This document shows positions 46,740 to 57,565 of a stretch of 64,000 nucleotides of DNA, one piece after another (the first letter of the stretch is position 1; every line of letters starts with the position of its first letter). The position numbers and the translations under genes were made by a program. The stretch is from positions 30,372,501 to 30,436,500 of the forward strand of contig JAPTOF010000002.1 of the NCBI GenBank assembly GCA_028554755.1, written 5' to 3'. The DNA is from Cordia subcordata. Its lineage: Eukaryota; Streptophyta; Magnoliopsida; Boraginales; Cordiaceae. The notes under the pieces are model-generated. The model was not told where the DNA came from and did not search any database. It saw nothing but the letters and a program-made list of their open reading frames with translations.

Positions 46740-49334
46740 CAAAAATAACTAATTCAAACGAGTCCTGCATCCCTACGATTTATCTGAAATGTTCGTAAGA
46801 ATGAAGCTGCTGCTAGAGAATATTGTATGGCTATCCACGAAAACAAAAATTGCCTAGCTAGTTTGCCATCATGCGAGGAGCTCTCTGTTGTCCAGAGAGT
46901 CTTGGGTGGATGATTATTTAATGAGGAACCTATAAAAATTCATGTACAAAGGAACAAATCCAATTAAATATATATATTTGTAGGAACCCGTTAGTTTTCT
47001 ATTTCCTATCGTGTTCGTCTTTTGGTCTTTGCCAACTTGACCATGACTAATAATGGACAATTTGTTATTTTGGGCAGCTAAACTATCGCTCCTTTTGCAG
47101 GTTTTTTTTTTTTTTTGTTTTTTGTTTTCCCTTCAATTGAGGACTTCTTTAGAAAGCCTTTTATGCCCATTGAACAGAACTAAAATCCCGAAAAACATGA
47201 ATTTGCATGAAAAAATGTCACATAATTCACGTTAATCAAACATGATGCCTACTAGTCTCATATTCGTTTTGTATAGACTACAATACAGTGTGTAAAAAGA
47301 TACATCTTTACCTATCCTTTTACTTCTAGGAAAAGCAAGCACTAGCCGTTGAAACAACTTGTTTCTGATATCTTTGCCAACTCACTTGGGTTTACAGTAA
47401 GTAGGGATGAGTATTAGGTTATTAACTGAACTGAATCGAATCAAGTTTTTAATTTTTTATTTTGAAAACTAAACTGAACTAAGCTTTTAAAAACAGAAAC
47501 CAAATATATTTCTGTCAACCTACACTAGATAATTGCATTAATGACCTTAAACAATCTACAATAAGATTTAAAGATTATATACATATATTACAAATGTACA
47601 CCATGAATGATTGGCTCTACTTGAAGATAATGATATTAGTATCACGAGTCCGTTTCTAATTCTTTTTTTGTTTAGCTCTTAAAGTTTGGTCAAATATTTT
47701 AATTAATTAGACTACAGATTGAAGCTAAAAGTTGAGCTAATGTCAACCTATACTTAGATTAAGAATTCTTTTAGTTAATTAAGAAACTTAATTCACATTT
47801 TTTCAAAAAATAAAAACATATAATAAAAATTTCTTGTGGAGGCTTGGGGGGCCTGGCTCCCCTCGGTCCCCCTGCCTCCGGCCTGACAGCAAGCGTGGCA
47901 AACCATAAGTTATCTGGAAATCTCTCACACACAAGTTATATCTTCTACCAGATTGTCTGAAATTGTCATACCAGACAAGGGTATATCCTTTCGAGGGGAA
48001 AACAGAAGGAGAATAGGAGAGCCAAAAAGGCATTATCAAGAAAAACTAACATGAAATGAAGTCTTATAAGATATTAGTGCACTGTTCCCAAACCTTCGGC
48101 TTAGTATCCAAGCATCTCATCACTAATCTTCATCTAGCAATGAGTTTATCCATTGCAAGAGAAAGGAATCCTTTTTCTTCCTGAGCCAAATACTTGGTAA
48201 CATAAAAAGTTTACATTATAGAGTTAGCTTATTGTAAGAGACTCCAACTTATTCTCAAGAATGCTCCAGGGAAGTCAGGCAAATTTCATCAGCATAGGAG
48301 CACAAACAGAAATAAACAGCTGCAGAGGGAACTTCATCACTAGTTATGGCTAGTAGAGTCCCTGGACAGTTGGAAAAAGAAGCAATCTCTGTATGTGCGA
48401 CCAGCATCACGGGGAAGATTCAGGGGCTTTAAGTGCAAGACTCAATCTATACAATTAACTTCTAAGGGCTTCATTCTCAAACAAATTCAAAATGCCCAAA
48501 GAAAAACAGCCCAGAGATAGCAGATTCAAATCAATTTTTTTTGCTGGGCAGATTCAAAGCAAATTTTGTTCAAAATGAAAATCACAATTTCTGTAGCAGC
48601 TTTCCCAGTTCCCCACATACTGCAAATAGGCAAAACTACATTATAATTGTGAATACAATGTTCTGACCATTATTAAGGAGTGTATTAATCATAATCGATC
48701 AATATTTAAGCATCATCACTAACAGAACACAATTTTATACAACAGGAGGGAAGTAGCAAAATCCTTTACAAGTAAAAGAAGGGTAAAGTAAGACCCTTTT
48801 ATCTGCTTATTTTTGTCCCTTGCCTACCACCGCAAATTTTCAGTGGTTCTTTCTCACAATCACAAAAAGACCAGCTCAGAGGCAGCAAATATAATTATAG
48901 TAATCTTAAACATGTCAGACATACAATTTTCACAATTAATTCATATTCTCCCTAACCATCATCTAAGTGAACAAATTACAGCTAGCGCCTATCGGCTCTA
49001 ACAAAATGCAACTTCACAACATAAACATGAGGAGACATACTACCCATCCACACTGCTCGAACAACTATTTAACTTAATTACTACCAATTTATATTCTTTT
49101 TAACCAGTAACCATCATCAACAATTGAACTAATTAAGCCTAATGCCTCTCCAGTCTAACAAAATGCAAATTCACAAGTAAATATGAGGAGATATCACACT
49201 CATCCACACTGCACTAATAACTATTAACTTAATTCCCATGATTCCAATGTAATTCATTGAACATTAGCAAAATAACATTAAATGAAACAACTCAACTCAA
49301 GTAAAAAGAGCAAGACCTATTCTCAAGAAAAACT
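46740..49334. other. Gene-free intergenic DNA
   Basis: No supported gene. A short GC-rich block at 47840-47890 (GGGGGGCCTGGC, CCTGCCTCCGG) recalls ends of small plant DNA elements but has no clear partner. 48880-49230 contains an imperfect duplication (ACAATTAATTCATATTC and TACCAATTTATATTC contexts, each followed by TAACAAAATGCAA). The last part is presumably the 3' side of the bL31 gene. Confidence 0.4.
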
Positions 49335-50279
49335 CTACTTCTTTTTGCCTTTGCCAGCAGACTTTCGCTTAGGAGGCAAAACAATCTCTCCTTTGAGCAC
49401 AGGAATCTCCATAATATTCGACAACCCACTAAACTTCTTCCTAAACTTCTCGACCTGGTCATCAGAAACAACCAACTGCGACCTGCTCCCTAAGTAAAAT
49501 GGATGATTCCCAGACCACACATCAACCACATACTCTTTTTTAGTTCCACCAGTTGTCATCACCAGCTCACCATTGCAGTACACCTGTTCGACACAACAAC
49601 TAAATTACCATCTCTTTCTGCAAGATTAAGCCTTTAGATTTATTCATCAATTAAAACCGTAACCAAAACCAGCTACCAACATTACTAAGGGCTCGTTTGA
49701 ATTCGCTTTTGAAGAAAACTTTTGAAAAAAGTGCTCTTTTGAGAAGCTAGAAGTTCTGGCTTTTTGGCAAAAGCTAAAATTGAACTTTTCTCAGTCTCTT
49801 AATTTTTCTTTTCTTTTTTTTTTTGTTTTAAATCTAATCCAAATACTTATTAAAAAATATATATTTTTTTCAAGAAAAAAAGTATTTTTTTCATGGAAAG
49901 AAAGCTAATCCAAAGAGGCCCAAATTTCAAGACTTGCCATTAATAATCCTCTTAAAACTAAAATTTCCAACCATTAGACTCAGTTAAACAGTCTTTACAC
50001 AGCAGCTTAAACATTCAAATAAGGTGATTAATAAATACAACACCTTTGCGTTTTCATAGAACTGCGGGTGTATATCCTTCTTCCTGCACGTCCATCTCAT
50101 CCCATTGCACCCCACCACCTGCAAGAAAATAAATTGAAACAAAAAAAAAATCAAAATTGATTCTTTTTAAAAATAGAGGAGATGGGGGGTGGTGGGTCTT
50201 GGTTTACCTTGTTGGTAATGGAGAGAGAAGGAGGTGAAAGGGTTTTGTGGAGGAAAGGGTTGGATAGAGTAAGCGCCAT
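49335..50279 (-). CDS. RPL31: Plastid 50S ribosomal protein bL31
   Basis: Three exons on the minus strand: 50208-50279, 50044-50118 and 49335-49583, all phase 0 with GT-AG borders, 131 aa. bL31 is a protein of the large subunit of bacterial-type ribosomes near the central protuberance; the nuclear plant gene serves plastids. The first ~35 residues (MALTLSNPFLHKTLSPPSLS) are Ser/Thr/Leu-rich without acids, as in a transit peptide. The bL31 core follows: KKDIHPQFYENAKVYCNGE across the exon 2/3 junction, then VVDVWSGNHPFYLG and VEKFRKKFSGL. Only one Cys remains where zinc-binding forms have CxxC pairs, so it is the zinc-free type. The tail is Lys-rich (KRKSAGKGKKK). Mitochondrial targeting is the alternative but less likely. 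Confidence 0.93.
49689..49921. mobile_element. hAT-like MITE in intron 2 of RPL31
   Basis: Left end GGGCTCGTTTGAATTCGC, right end (reverse complement) GGGCCTCTTTGGATTAGC, 233 bp, AT-rich interior. Same family type as 25764-25995. It makes up half of the intron and leaves the splice sites intact. Confidence 0.72.
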
Positions 50280-51756
50280 TTTTGTTGACTGCTTGATTCT
50301 GTAGCGAGATGAGAGGTGAAGTGCATATGAGGATCAGATTACATGGTTTTTTCTTTCTGGGGGTTGTGGTGACTAGATTGCCCCTGCAAGTAGACCCTTT
50401 TTAGTAATTTTATTTTTCCAGTGCCTTCAATTTTTGTAAATTATAATTAAGGAAAAATATGTTGATTCCTCGATAATAAGATAAAATGTTTACATCAATA
50501 AGATAGAAATATGTAAGTGTGTGCGTGTTTTTTTGCTCTCCGTGTATGTGGGGTGGTGGTGGGGGTTGTTCAATTGAAATTTTATGTTTTATAACTTAGA
50601 AATTGTATGTACCATTTCTTATGTTCTTTATCTGGTTTGACTCTTTTGAAAGTTTTATATATCATTAACTATAATTTAAAAACTTAGAAAGAACCTCTAT
50701 AATAAATAATAAAAAGATTGTCTATTTGCTTTTCCCTTAATTTTTGTACTCATGTTTGTTTCAAGTTGCAACTGGTAGTGCTTTTTTTTTTTTAAATTAT
50801 ATGAGACTTAAATTGTGTGGGAATTTTTTTTTTTTTTTATATCAAGCTTGTCATTTAGATTTTTTTTTCTTTTTCTGACTTTTTGATTGTGCTTCTCAAC
50901 CTTGCATATACTATACATATAGCGAAATTGTTAATGTGAGTGTATTGCTTGGAAAATTATATAACAAAAATGGAAGGAAGACTAACAAAATCCATGAATT
51001 GCTTAGAAATGAGCATGTACAGTTGCTCCTAAAGTCATAAACTTCTATGATATCACAAAAATATAAAAACAAAGTTGCAAAATAATTTAATATTAAAATG
51101 TTGAAACTCGAAAGAGCATGGACAGACCTAATAATTCTTTTTGATTTGAATAACTAGACTTTTATTTTATGACAGGAGGGGGTTAATCTTATTAATTTTA
51201 TTATGGCACTCAACTTAAATATTACTCCTCCTCTATCACATGCAAAAAGAAAAATAAAATAAAATGAAAGAGCATGTCTTCATTAATTAAAATAATATAT
51301 GAAGTAAATAAAAAATTTTATACTAATATACGTGGAGCCATGGTATGAATCTTGAAATTTGTACTTCCAAAATGGCATAGAAGTCTGAACCATCGGTTGA
51401 AGACCCTGACTTCACCACACAAACTGAGACACATGCAATGCTGAAAAATCAACCACTAAACTAGTACAACTACACTCTCTGTTGTGGTGTCGTGGAAGCC
51501 TAATTTTTTATTTTTATTTTTATCGAAGTTGTAGAAGCCTAATTGACTTAAGAATTTTTAACTCCCCCAATTTCAGGACTCTCGTGTGATCCAGGTTGGG
51601 CTGCATTTTTCACGTTATTATTTGCCTTTTACCGCCACCCTTTTGGCTACACTTCAAAAAGCTTTGAAGTTGGATCACAAAAGTCTTCTCTTTCCCCTGT
51701 TTGATAATAGACCCTTTAAAGAGGGTTTTATATCTCCAGATTATAGGATTCTACAC
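50280..51756. other. Divergent promoter region between RPL31 and the AGPase gene
   Basis: 1.8 kb separate the two divergent start codons. Several poly(T) tracts (50780, 50826, 50862) occur. No other gene or transposon was recognised. Confidence 0.45.
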
Positions 51757-51766
51757 TATATAAATA
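51757..51766 (+). promoter_or_regulatory. Probable TATA box of the AGPase large-subunit gene
   Basis: TATATAAATA, 322 bp upstream of the ATG. A start near 51790 would give a ~300-nt leader; a leader intron cannot be excluded. Based on sequence only. Confidence 0.5.
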
Positions 51767-52087
51767 CTGTTGATTATTAGTTAAAAAGGCATTTTTCTGA
51801 TCTGGGTTTTGTTGTTTAGTGTAGTTTTGTGCTTAGGAATGATTTAGGCCATAATTCTTTAGTGTAAAGTTCTTACCTTTTTGCATCATTCCAGGATTTT
51901 ACTGTTTCTGCTTTTCATTTGAAGTTGTGATCTTTTCCAAAAGTAGTTTTGCTTTTTTTCTCTTGCATGGTATTTACTTGTAACTTAGTTCCTAGGATTT
52001 AGTATTCTCTGGTATTCACATTAGTACCAGAATATTTGGTGAATTATCTGATATTTTAGTACCTGAGGTGGTCCCAGAAGCTCAGCA

Positions 52088-55000
52088 ATGGATTCTTGCT
52101 CTGCGACCATGAATGCCAATGTGCATATTAACTGGGGCCTTGGCCATGGTGATCATGGTTTTTGGGGAGCGAAGATCAGGGGAAGCTTAAAAAGCAAAGC
52201 TTTTTGCAGTCAGCTTATGAAGAGTCTGAGAAGCCATGACAGAGCTGTAAAGGTTAAGCCTGGAGTTGCATTCTCTATTCTTACAAAAGATATTAACAAA
52301 AAGCTTCTGGTAAGTTGTCAACTGAAAGCTGTTTTTGTTATTTGTGAATTTTTTAATATCCATCTGATGGAAGTTTGTACGTTTGGCTCTTAATATACAC
52401 ATGTTCTTTTCTTTGGTTGATTTACATACACATACAAAAAAGAAAAAGGAACAAGTTTGTATGTTTATGTTAATTAATTATCTTGTCTGTTGCACCAATT
52501 ATTTTTTTAAAGTTGAGTGTCTTATATTTAACTATTAATTGTTGGCAACATTTGGCCATTGGCTTCAGGCATTTGAAGGACAACCGTTTGATGAGCAGCC
52601 AAAGGCAGATCCCAAAACTGTAGCTTCAATCATTCTAGGTGGTGGAGCTGGTACTCGCCTTTTCCCTCTTACAAGCAGAAGAGCTAAACCAGCTGTAAGG
52701 GAAACCTGTTTAATATCTTTATGTTTTGTCTTTCTTCTTGGCTTAAAATTTTCAAACATTACCTTAAAGTTTACATCTCCCATGGCTGGCAGTTCTCTTA
52801 AGTTTAGCTTTTATAGAGCGACCTAGAAGAATTGTATCGATTCAAATGCCACAATATTGCTTAGTTCTTGAGGTCAAGAACATGATATAAACAAGGATAC
52901 TATTGGCTCCTTAATTTATCTAGGACTATTAATGTCTAAAGAATTCTGAGGTTCCAACCTAAAATCAATTGGTTCTAGGTGGAGTACCCCAGGATGTTAT
53001 TAAGTAGTCTTAGAGTTTATGAACTTTCTGTGTGGGAGGAATAATACTTTAACGCTCTCCCTCACATGTGACTTGATTTGGTAATTGAAAGAAGGGTTAC
53101 ACGTGGACAAATTAGAACGTCACACGTGGATGAAGAAGGGTCACATGTGGACAAATTAGAACGTCACACGTGGATGAAGAAGGGACACACGTGGACAAAT
53201 ATAACCCAAGGTTCCATCATAAAAATTAATTGGTTCTAGGTGGAGTAGTACGGATCTTATTAAGTGGCCTTGGATTTTCTGAACTTTCTATATGGGAGGA
53301 ATAATACTCTAACATTCTTAGAGTTACCACCTCATCTAAAAGCTTAAGTTTGTAGAGAGGATATTGGTTTATTATTAGTTTATTATATTAACACGCCCCT
53401 TCACGTGCAACATAATTTGTTTAGAGTTTGCACGTGGATAATTTAATTAAATGGGTGGCGGTAAGGATCGAATCTGTATTGTTTGGCTTCCAGGCTTTGA
53501 TACCATTTAGAGTTACCACCTCATCTAAAAGTTTAAACTTATAGAGAAGATATTGGTTTATTAAGTTATTATATTAACATGATATAGTGAAACTATTTTT
53601 CTTACCATTCAAATTTTAATTCTAGTACTTGCTTGCAGGTTCCGATTGGGGGTTGTTACAGATTAATCGATGTACCAATGAGCAATTGCATCAACAGTGG
53701 CATACAAAAGATATTCATTTTAACTCAATTCAATTCTTTTTCTCTTAATCGCCACCTGGCACGCACGTATAACTTGGGAAATGGTGTGAACTTTGGTGAT
53801 GGATTTGTGGAGGTAAGACATGACATGGCTCAGAGTTAAAAGACTTAAATAGTATTTATTACTTGTGAGTTGCTTGATCAATTGTCGTTCTAGAGTTAAA
53901 GGTTGTGTTTAAACCCTCCTGATAAGATCAAACCTATCAATTGGCATTTTATAAGAATAAAACTGAAATTGGAGAAGAATAGAGAAAGGGGTGATCACTT
54001 CCAGGAATCTGGACTTTCTATAGCTTTTAGGCTGAATGATAATTCTCTGATCATACGAAATGATACAAGGAAGGGAATGTTGGTAATCACCTCCTAATTA
54101 CGTATTTGATGCATAAATAAGAGACTCAAAAATAAGCACTGTTATTTCTTTCAACAAAAAATACAAAAAATACAAAAAATATCCCATTCCTCTCCTAAAG
54201 ATGGAAGAAGCAATGAAATTCAGACCCTGACGGCCTCTAAAACAAATTTCGCTCTGGAATACAGGTCTTGGCCGCTACTCAGACCCCAGGAGAAGCAGGA
54301 AAGAAGTGGTTCCAAGGAACTGCAGATGCTGTACGACAGTTTATATGGGTATTCGAGGTATGTAGTTGCAATCTGAACTTGATACCACAAAATGCTTGAA
54401 AAGGAGCAAATGGGAGATTTAAATGGTTTTGTAGGATGCCAAGAATAAGAACGTTGAGCAAATTGTGATTTTGTCTGGTGACCATCTATACCGTATGGAT
54501 TACATGGATTTCGTCCAGGTAATAATGCAGTCATTTATAACATATCAAATCCATTTCTTCCTTCCATTTTGCAATGGATATGTCAATGGAAATTAAAATT
54601 TTCTTGCAGAAACAAGTAGATACTAATGCTGATATTACAGTTTCTTGTGTGCCAATGGATGATAGGTATGTTGTTAATTAATGAGTCTATATTAATTATT
54701 GCTTCTAAGTACAAAACTCATCTAACCAAACTTGTTATTTGCATCTAAAAGTTTGTAGCCTGGTTTCCTTTTTCATGGATCAGGATTTTGTTTTGCATTT
54801 TTTCTCCATTGAAAGTCCGCTATACAGTTCTTCTTTCATTTTGCAGCCGGGCCTCAGACTATGGATTGATGAAAATTGATGAGACAGGGCGTATTATCCA
54901 GTTTGCTGAGAAACCAAAGGGCCCTGCTCTAAGAGCAATGGTACACCTTCAACTTAATCAAATATTTTCTACTCATATTTTTCTTCTTTGTGTCCTACTT

Positions 55001-57222
55001 TATGACCCTTTCTGAATTCTAATCCTATTTCCTATGGTAATGCATTTTGGTTGTTATGCACTTCAGCAAGTTGACACCTCTCTTCTTGGACTGTCCGAGC
55101 AAGAGGCTTTGAAGTTCCCTTATATTGCATCAATGGGTGTTTATGTATTCAGAACAGATGTTCTACTACAACTTCTAAAGTTGAAATATCCTTCATGCAA
55201 TGATTTTGGCTCTGAGATAATCCCTTTGGCTGTGGAGGATCACAATGTTCAGGTGAGAGCTATATTTTATTACCTTTTCACCAATATTTTATTTGACATT
55301 GACAGATCAAAACTAGTCTTGTAAGCTCGATTTCAAATCAAATAACTACTTAGTTTCCAACGCATTGTTATATCAGGCATATTTATTTCGTGACTACTGG
55401 GAGGACATTGGTACAGTAAAGTCCTTTTTTGACGCTAATTTGGCCCTCACAGAGCAGGTTAGAATATTCAGCGTTTAATAATTTAATTTCATCCCCCATC
55501 ATCCATTGAGCTTGCCCTGAATAGTCCTCCTTTTGCAGATTATTGCCAAAGTAATCATAAAAAGCTAATTTGGAGAGTACGTGTAAATGTTGAACTATAT
55601 GTTGGTCATTATATGAAGAAAGTTGAGCTTTCCTTTGTTGCTTGATATCAATTGTTCCCTTTTTAGTTGTTTTGCTGATATTAGTTCTGAAGATGAGGAA
55701 AAAGAACATTTTCAGTATACGTGTAATCTCTATATAACTGGCTAGCTAAAAATTTGTATTTAGCCATTTGTATTAAGTCTACTTCTGATTCCAAATAGAT
55801 TTTGAAAACTCCTCCGTGATTTGTTAATCATGTATGCAGGCTAATCTGTTAAGAGCTTACCTTTGCTGTTTATGTCGTAAACTTCTTGCTGAATGTGGAT
55901 AGATCTTTTTGCAGCCTCCAAAATTCGACTTCAACGATCCAAAGACTCCATTTTACACATCTCCTAGATTCCTACCACCTACTAAGGTTGAAAAATGCAG
56001 GGTATGCCATTAAGCTTGAATTTTTTGTTTAAGTTGTATTTTTCTTACACATCTCATTAGTGAGTGGTTTTTTCAGATTGTTGATGCGATAATTTCACAT
56101 GGTTGTTTTCTGCGGGAATGTAGCGTCCAGCACTCTATAGTAGGAGTCCGATCACGTTTAGACTATGGTGTTGAGCTTCAGGTAAACCAAGATATTTGTG
56201 CTCTGCAATAATTTTTTGCTGGGAATAATTGGCTTTCTGATTAGGAAAGCAGGCCTCGATGCGTGCACATTGTAAAGCAACTTGTAGAGGAAGTAACTTC
56301 TATAATACACTACCAGAGCTTCGTATTTATATTTGTAATAGTTAACTTGGCAATCTTGCTGTCCACAATCTCTAAGAATCTGGTAGCATTTTGTTTTAGT
56401 AATCATTTTGACCAGGTGGGCAGCAATCAATGGGCATGTTGCATCTGAATCTTCCTCTAGTATCAGTAGAACAGTTATACCTTGAACATAATTCAGACTC
56501 TTGCTTGCATCATAAAACATCTGAACTCTTTTTATGCTTCTGCATCTCAAGTATTTGATTGATTTAACAATGGTGAAGTATTTCCGGTACGTGTATCTCA
56601 CACTCTTCAAGGTATTAATGGTTTCTTTCTTTCAGGATACTATGATGATGGGTGCAGACTATTATCAAACTGACTCTGAGATTGTATCTCTACTAGCAGA
56701 AGATGAAGTTCCCATTGGTGTGGGACAGAACACCAAAATTAGGTTAGACTGATTACTTTTTTTCCTGCCTCTCTGATAGATAAAATTTCCTGAATGACTT
56801 TCTTTTCGGGTCAAAGATTTGATGAGAATATAGCACCTATTGAGCAAAACCAAAAAATAAACGAAATTTTATCTAGTCTAGATACAGTAACTATTGTCAT
56901 AATCTTGCATGCATCTGAAAAATTGATGCTTTTTGTCTGGTTTCTGATATTTTGTCTTTGATTTTCTGTGAAGAAATTGCATAATTGACAAGAATGCCAA
57001 GATAGGAAAAGATGTGGTTATCACCAATAAGGATGTAAGTGTTCTTTATGAATTAGTCCAGTGGAATGATTGGTTCTTGTTAATGCTGAAACTTGACGAG
57101 CAGGTCCTTGGTTGTTGCAGGGTGTTGAAGAAGCAGACCGATCAGATGAAGGATTTTATATCAGGTCTGGGATCACTATCATCCTGAAGAATGCAACAAT
57201 TAAAGACAGAACATTTATATGA
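52088..57222 (+). CDS. APL: ADP-glucose pyrophosphorylase large subunit, plastidic
   Basis: Fourteen exons: 52088-52309, 52569-52694, 53639-53812, 54265-54357, 54435-54518, 54610-54665, 54847-54940, 55067-55252, 55377-55457, 55915-56001, 56077-56181, 56636-56742, 56974-57034, 57121-57222. All borders are GT-AG and the product is 525 aa, full family length. The enzyme (two large, two small subunits) makes ADP-glucose from glucose-1-phosphate and ATP in plastids, the committed step of starch synthesis. Residues 1-~75 fit a transit peptide. 95-109 is the nucleotide-binding loop ([15 protein letters not shown]); 219-228 has [10 protein letters not shown]; 271-277 FAEKPKG holds the glucose-1-phosphate Lys274; the C-terminal third is the left-handed beta-helix with regulator-binding residues near the end. 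Arg104 and Lys114 match catalytic subunits; many large subunits have other residues there. It is large- not small-subunit type by its MDYMDFVQ and N-terminus. No break is seen. Confidence 0.97.
52950..53313 (-). mobile_element. TRIM-like element in AGPase intron 2 (outer)
   Basis: Two direct repeats of ~104 bp (52950-53053 and 53210-53313) share GGTTCTAGGTGGAGTA, CTTATTAAGT-like sequence and TATGGGAGGAATAATACT. Read on the minus strand each begins TGTTAGAGTATTATTCCTCC or a close variant, as an LTR would. They enclose ~156 bp with no coding capacity. Small size and direct terminal repeats suggest a terminal-repeat retrotransposon in miniature. A primer site is not clear, and target duplications were not found. 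Confidence 0.55.
53100..53194. promoter_or_regulatory. Cluster of four CACGTGG cores in AGPase intron 2
   Basis: CACGTGG occurs at 53100-53106, 53123-53129, 53167-53173 and 53188-53194, with a CACATGTGG variant at about 53143. They lie in a tandem repeat of ~42 bp inside the TRIM-like element. CACGTGG is the core recognised by plant bZIP (ABRE/G-box) and bHLH factors. Whether it acts as an intronic enhancer of this starch gene is inference. Confidence 0.5.
53321..53579 (-). mobile_element. TRIM-like element in AGPase intron 2 (inner, with PBS)
   Basis: Direct repeats at 53321-53393 and 53510-53579 share GAGTTACCACCTCATCTAAA, ATATTGGTTTATTA and TTATATTAACA. On the minus strand the LTR-like repeat begins TGTTAATATAATAA, and just after it comes TGGTATCAAAGCC (reverse complement at 53493-53505), a near match to the initiator-tRNA primer site. 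At ~260 bp with no genes this is a good TRIM candidate. It sits directly against the other TRIM-like element. Confidence 0.68.
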
Positions 57223-57565
57223 GAATCATGGAACATCTCTTTTCTCGAATCATGCTAGTGAAGGAAGTTGAATATTGCATAGCTGTAATATTGATAATTG
57301 GCATACAGTCGGGTGAAGGTTATAAAAATAGATAGCTGTTTGATGTTGTACGAACACCTTAAAGATGTAGCTAGTTCGATATTGTCTTCAAATAAAGTTA
57401 GATATTGTTAAACAATACGTTGTTCCAATCCATTTCGCTAATTATGTAATATAAGGGCATAAGATCTACACTCTAGACGAACAAAAATCTTGTCTCAGAG
57501 CGCGTGATTTCCCGGCTATCAATTTCCAGAATTTCCACCTCTGTATTTCACTTTCCTGCATACAT
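57223..57565. other. Convergent intergenic spacer with poly(A) signal
   Basis: 343 bp separate the stop codons of the AGPase gene (+) and the mannanase gene (-). AATAAA at 57391-57396 is a likely poly(A) signal for AGPase. The two 3' UTRs may overlap. Confidence 0.6.

Noticed and set aside
53460..53510. GGATCGAATCTG as a tRNA box B
   Set aside because: Better explained as the internal part of the TRIM-like element next to its reversed primer binding site.
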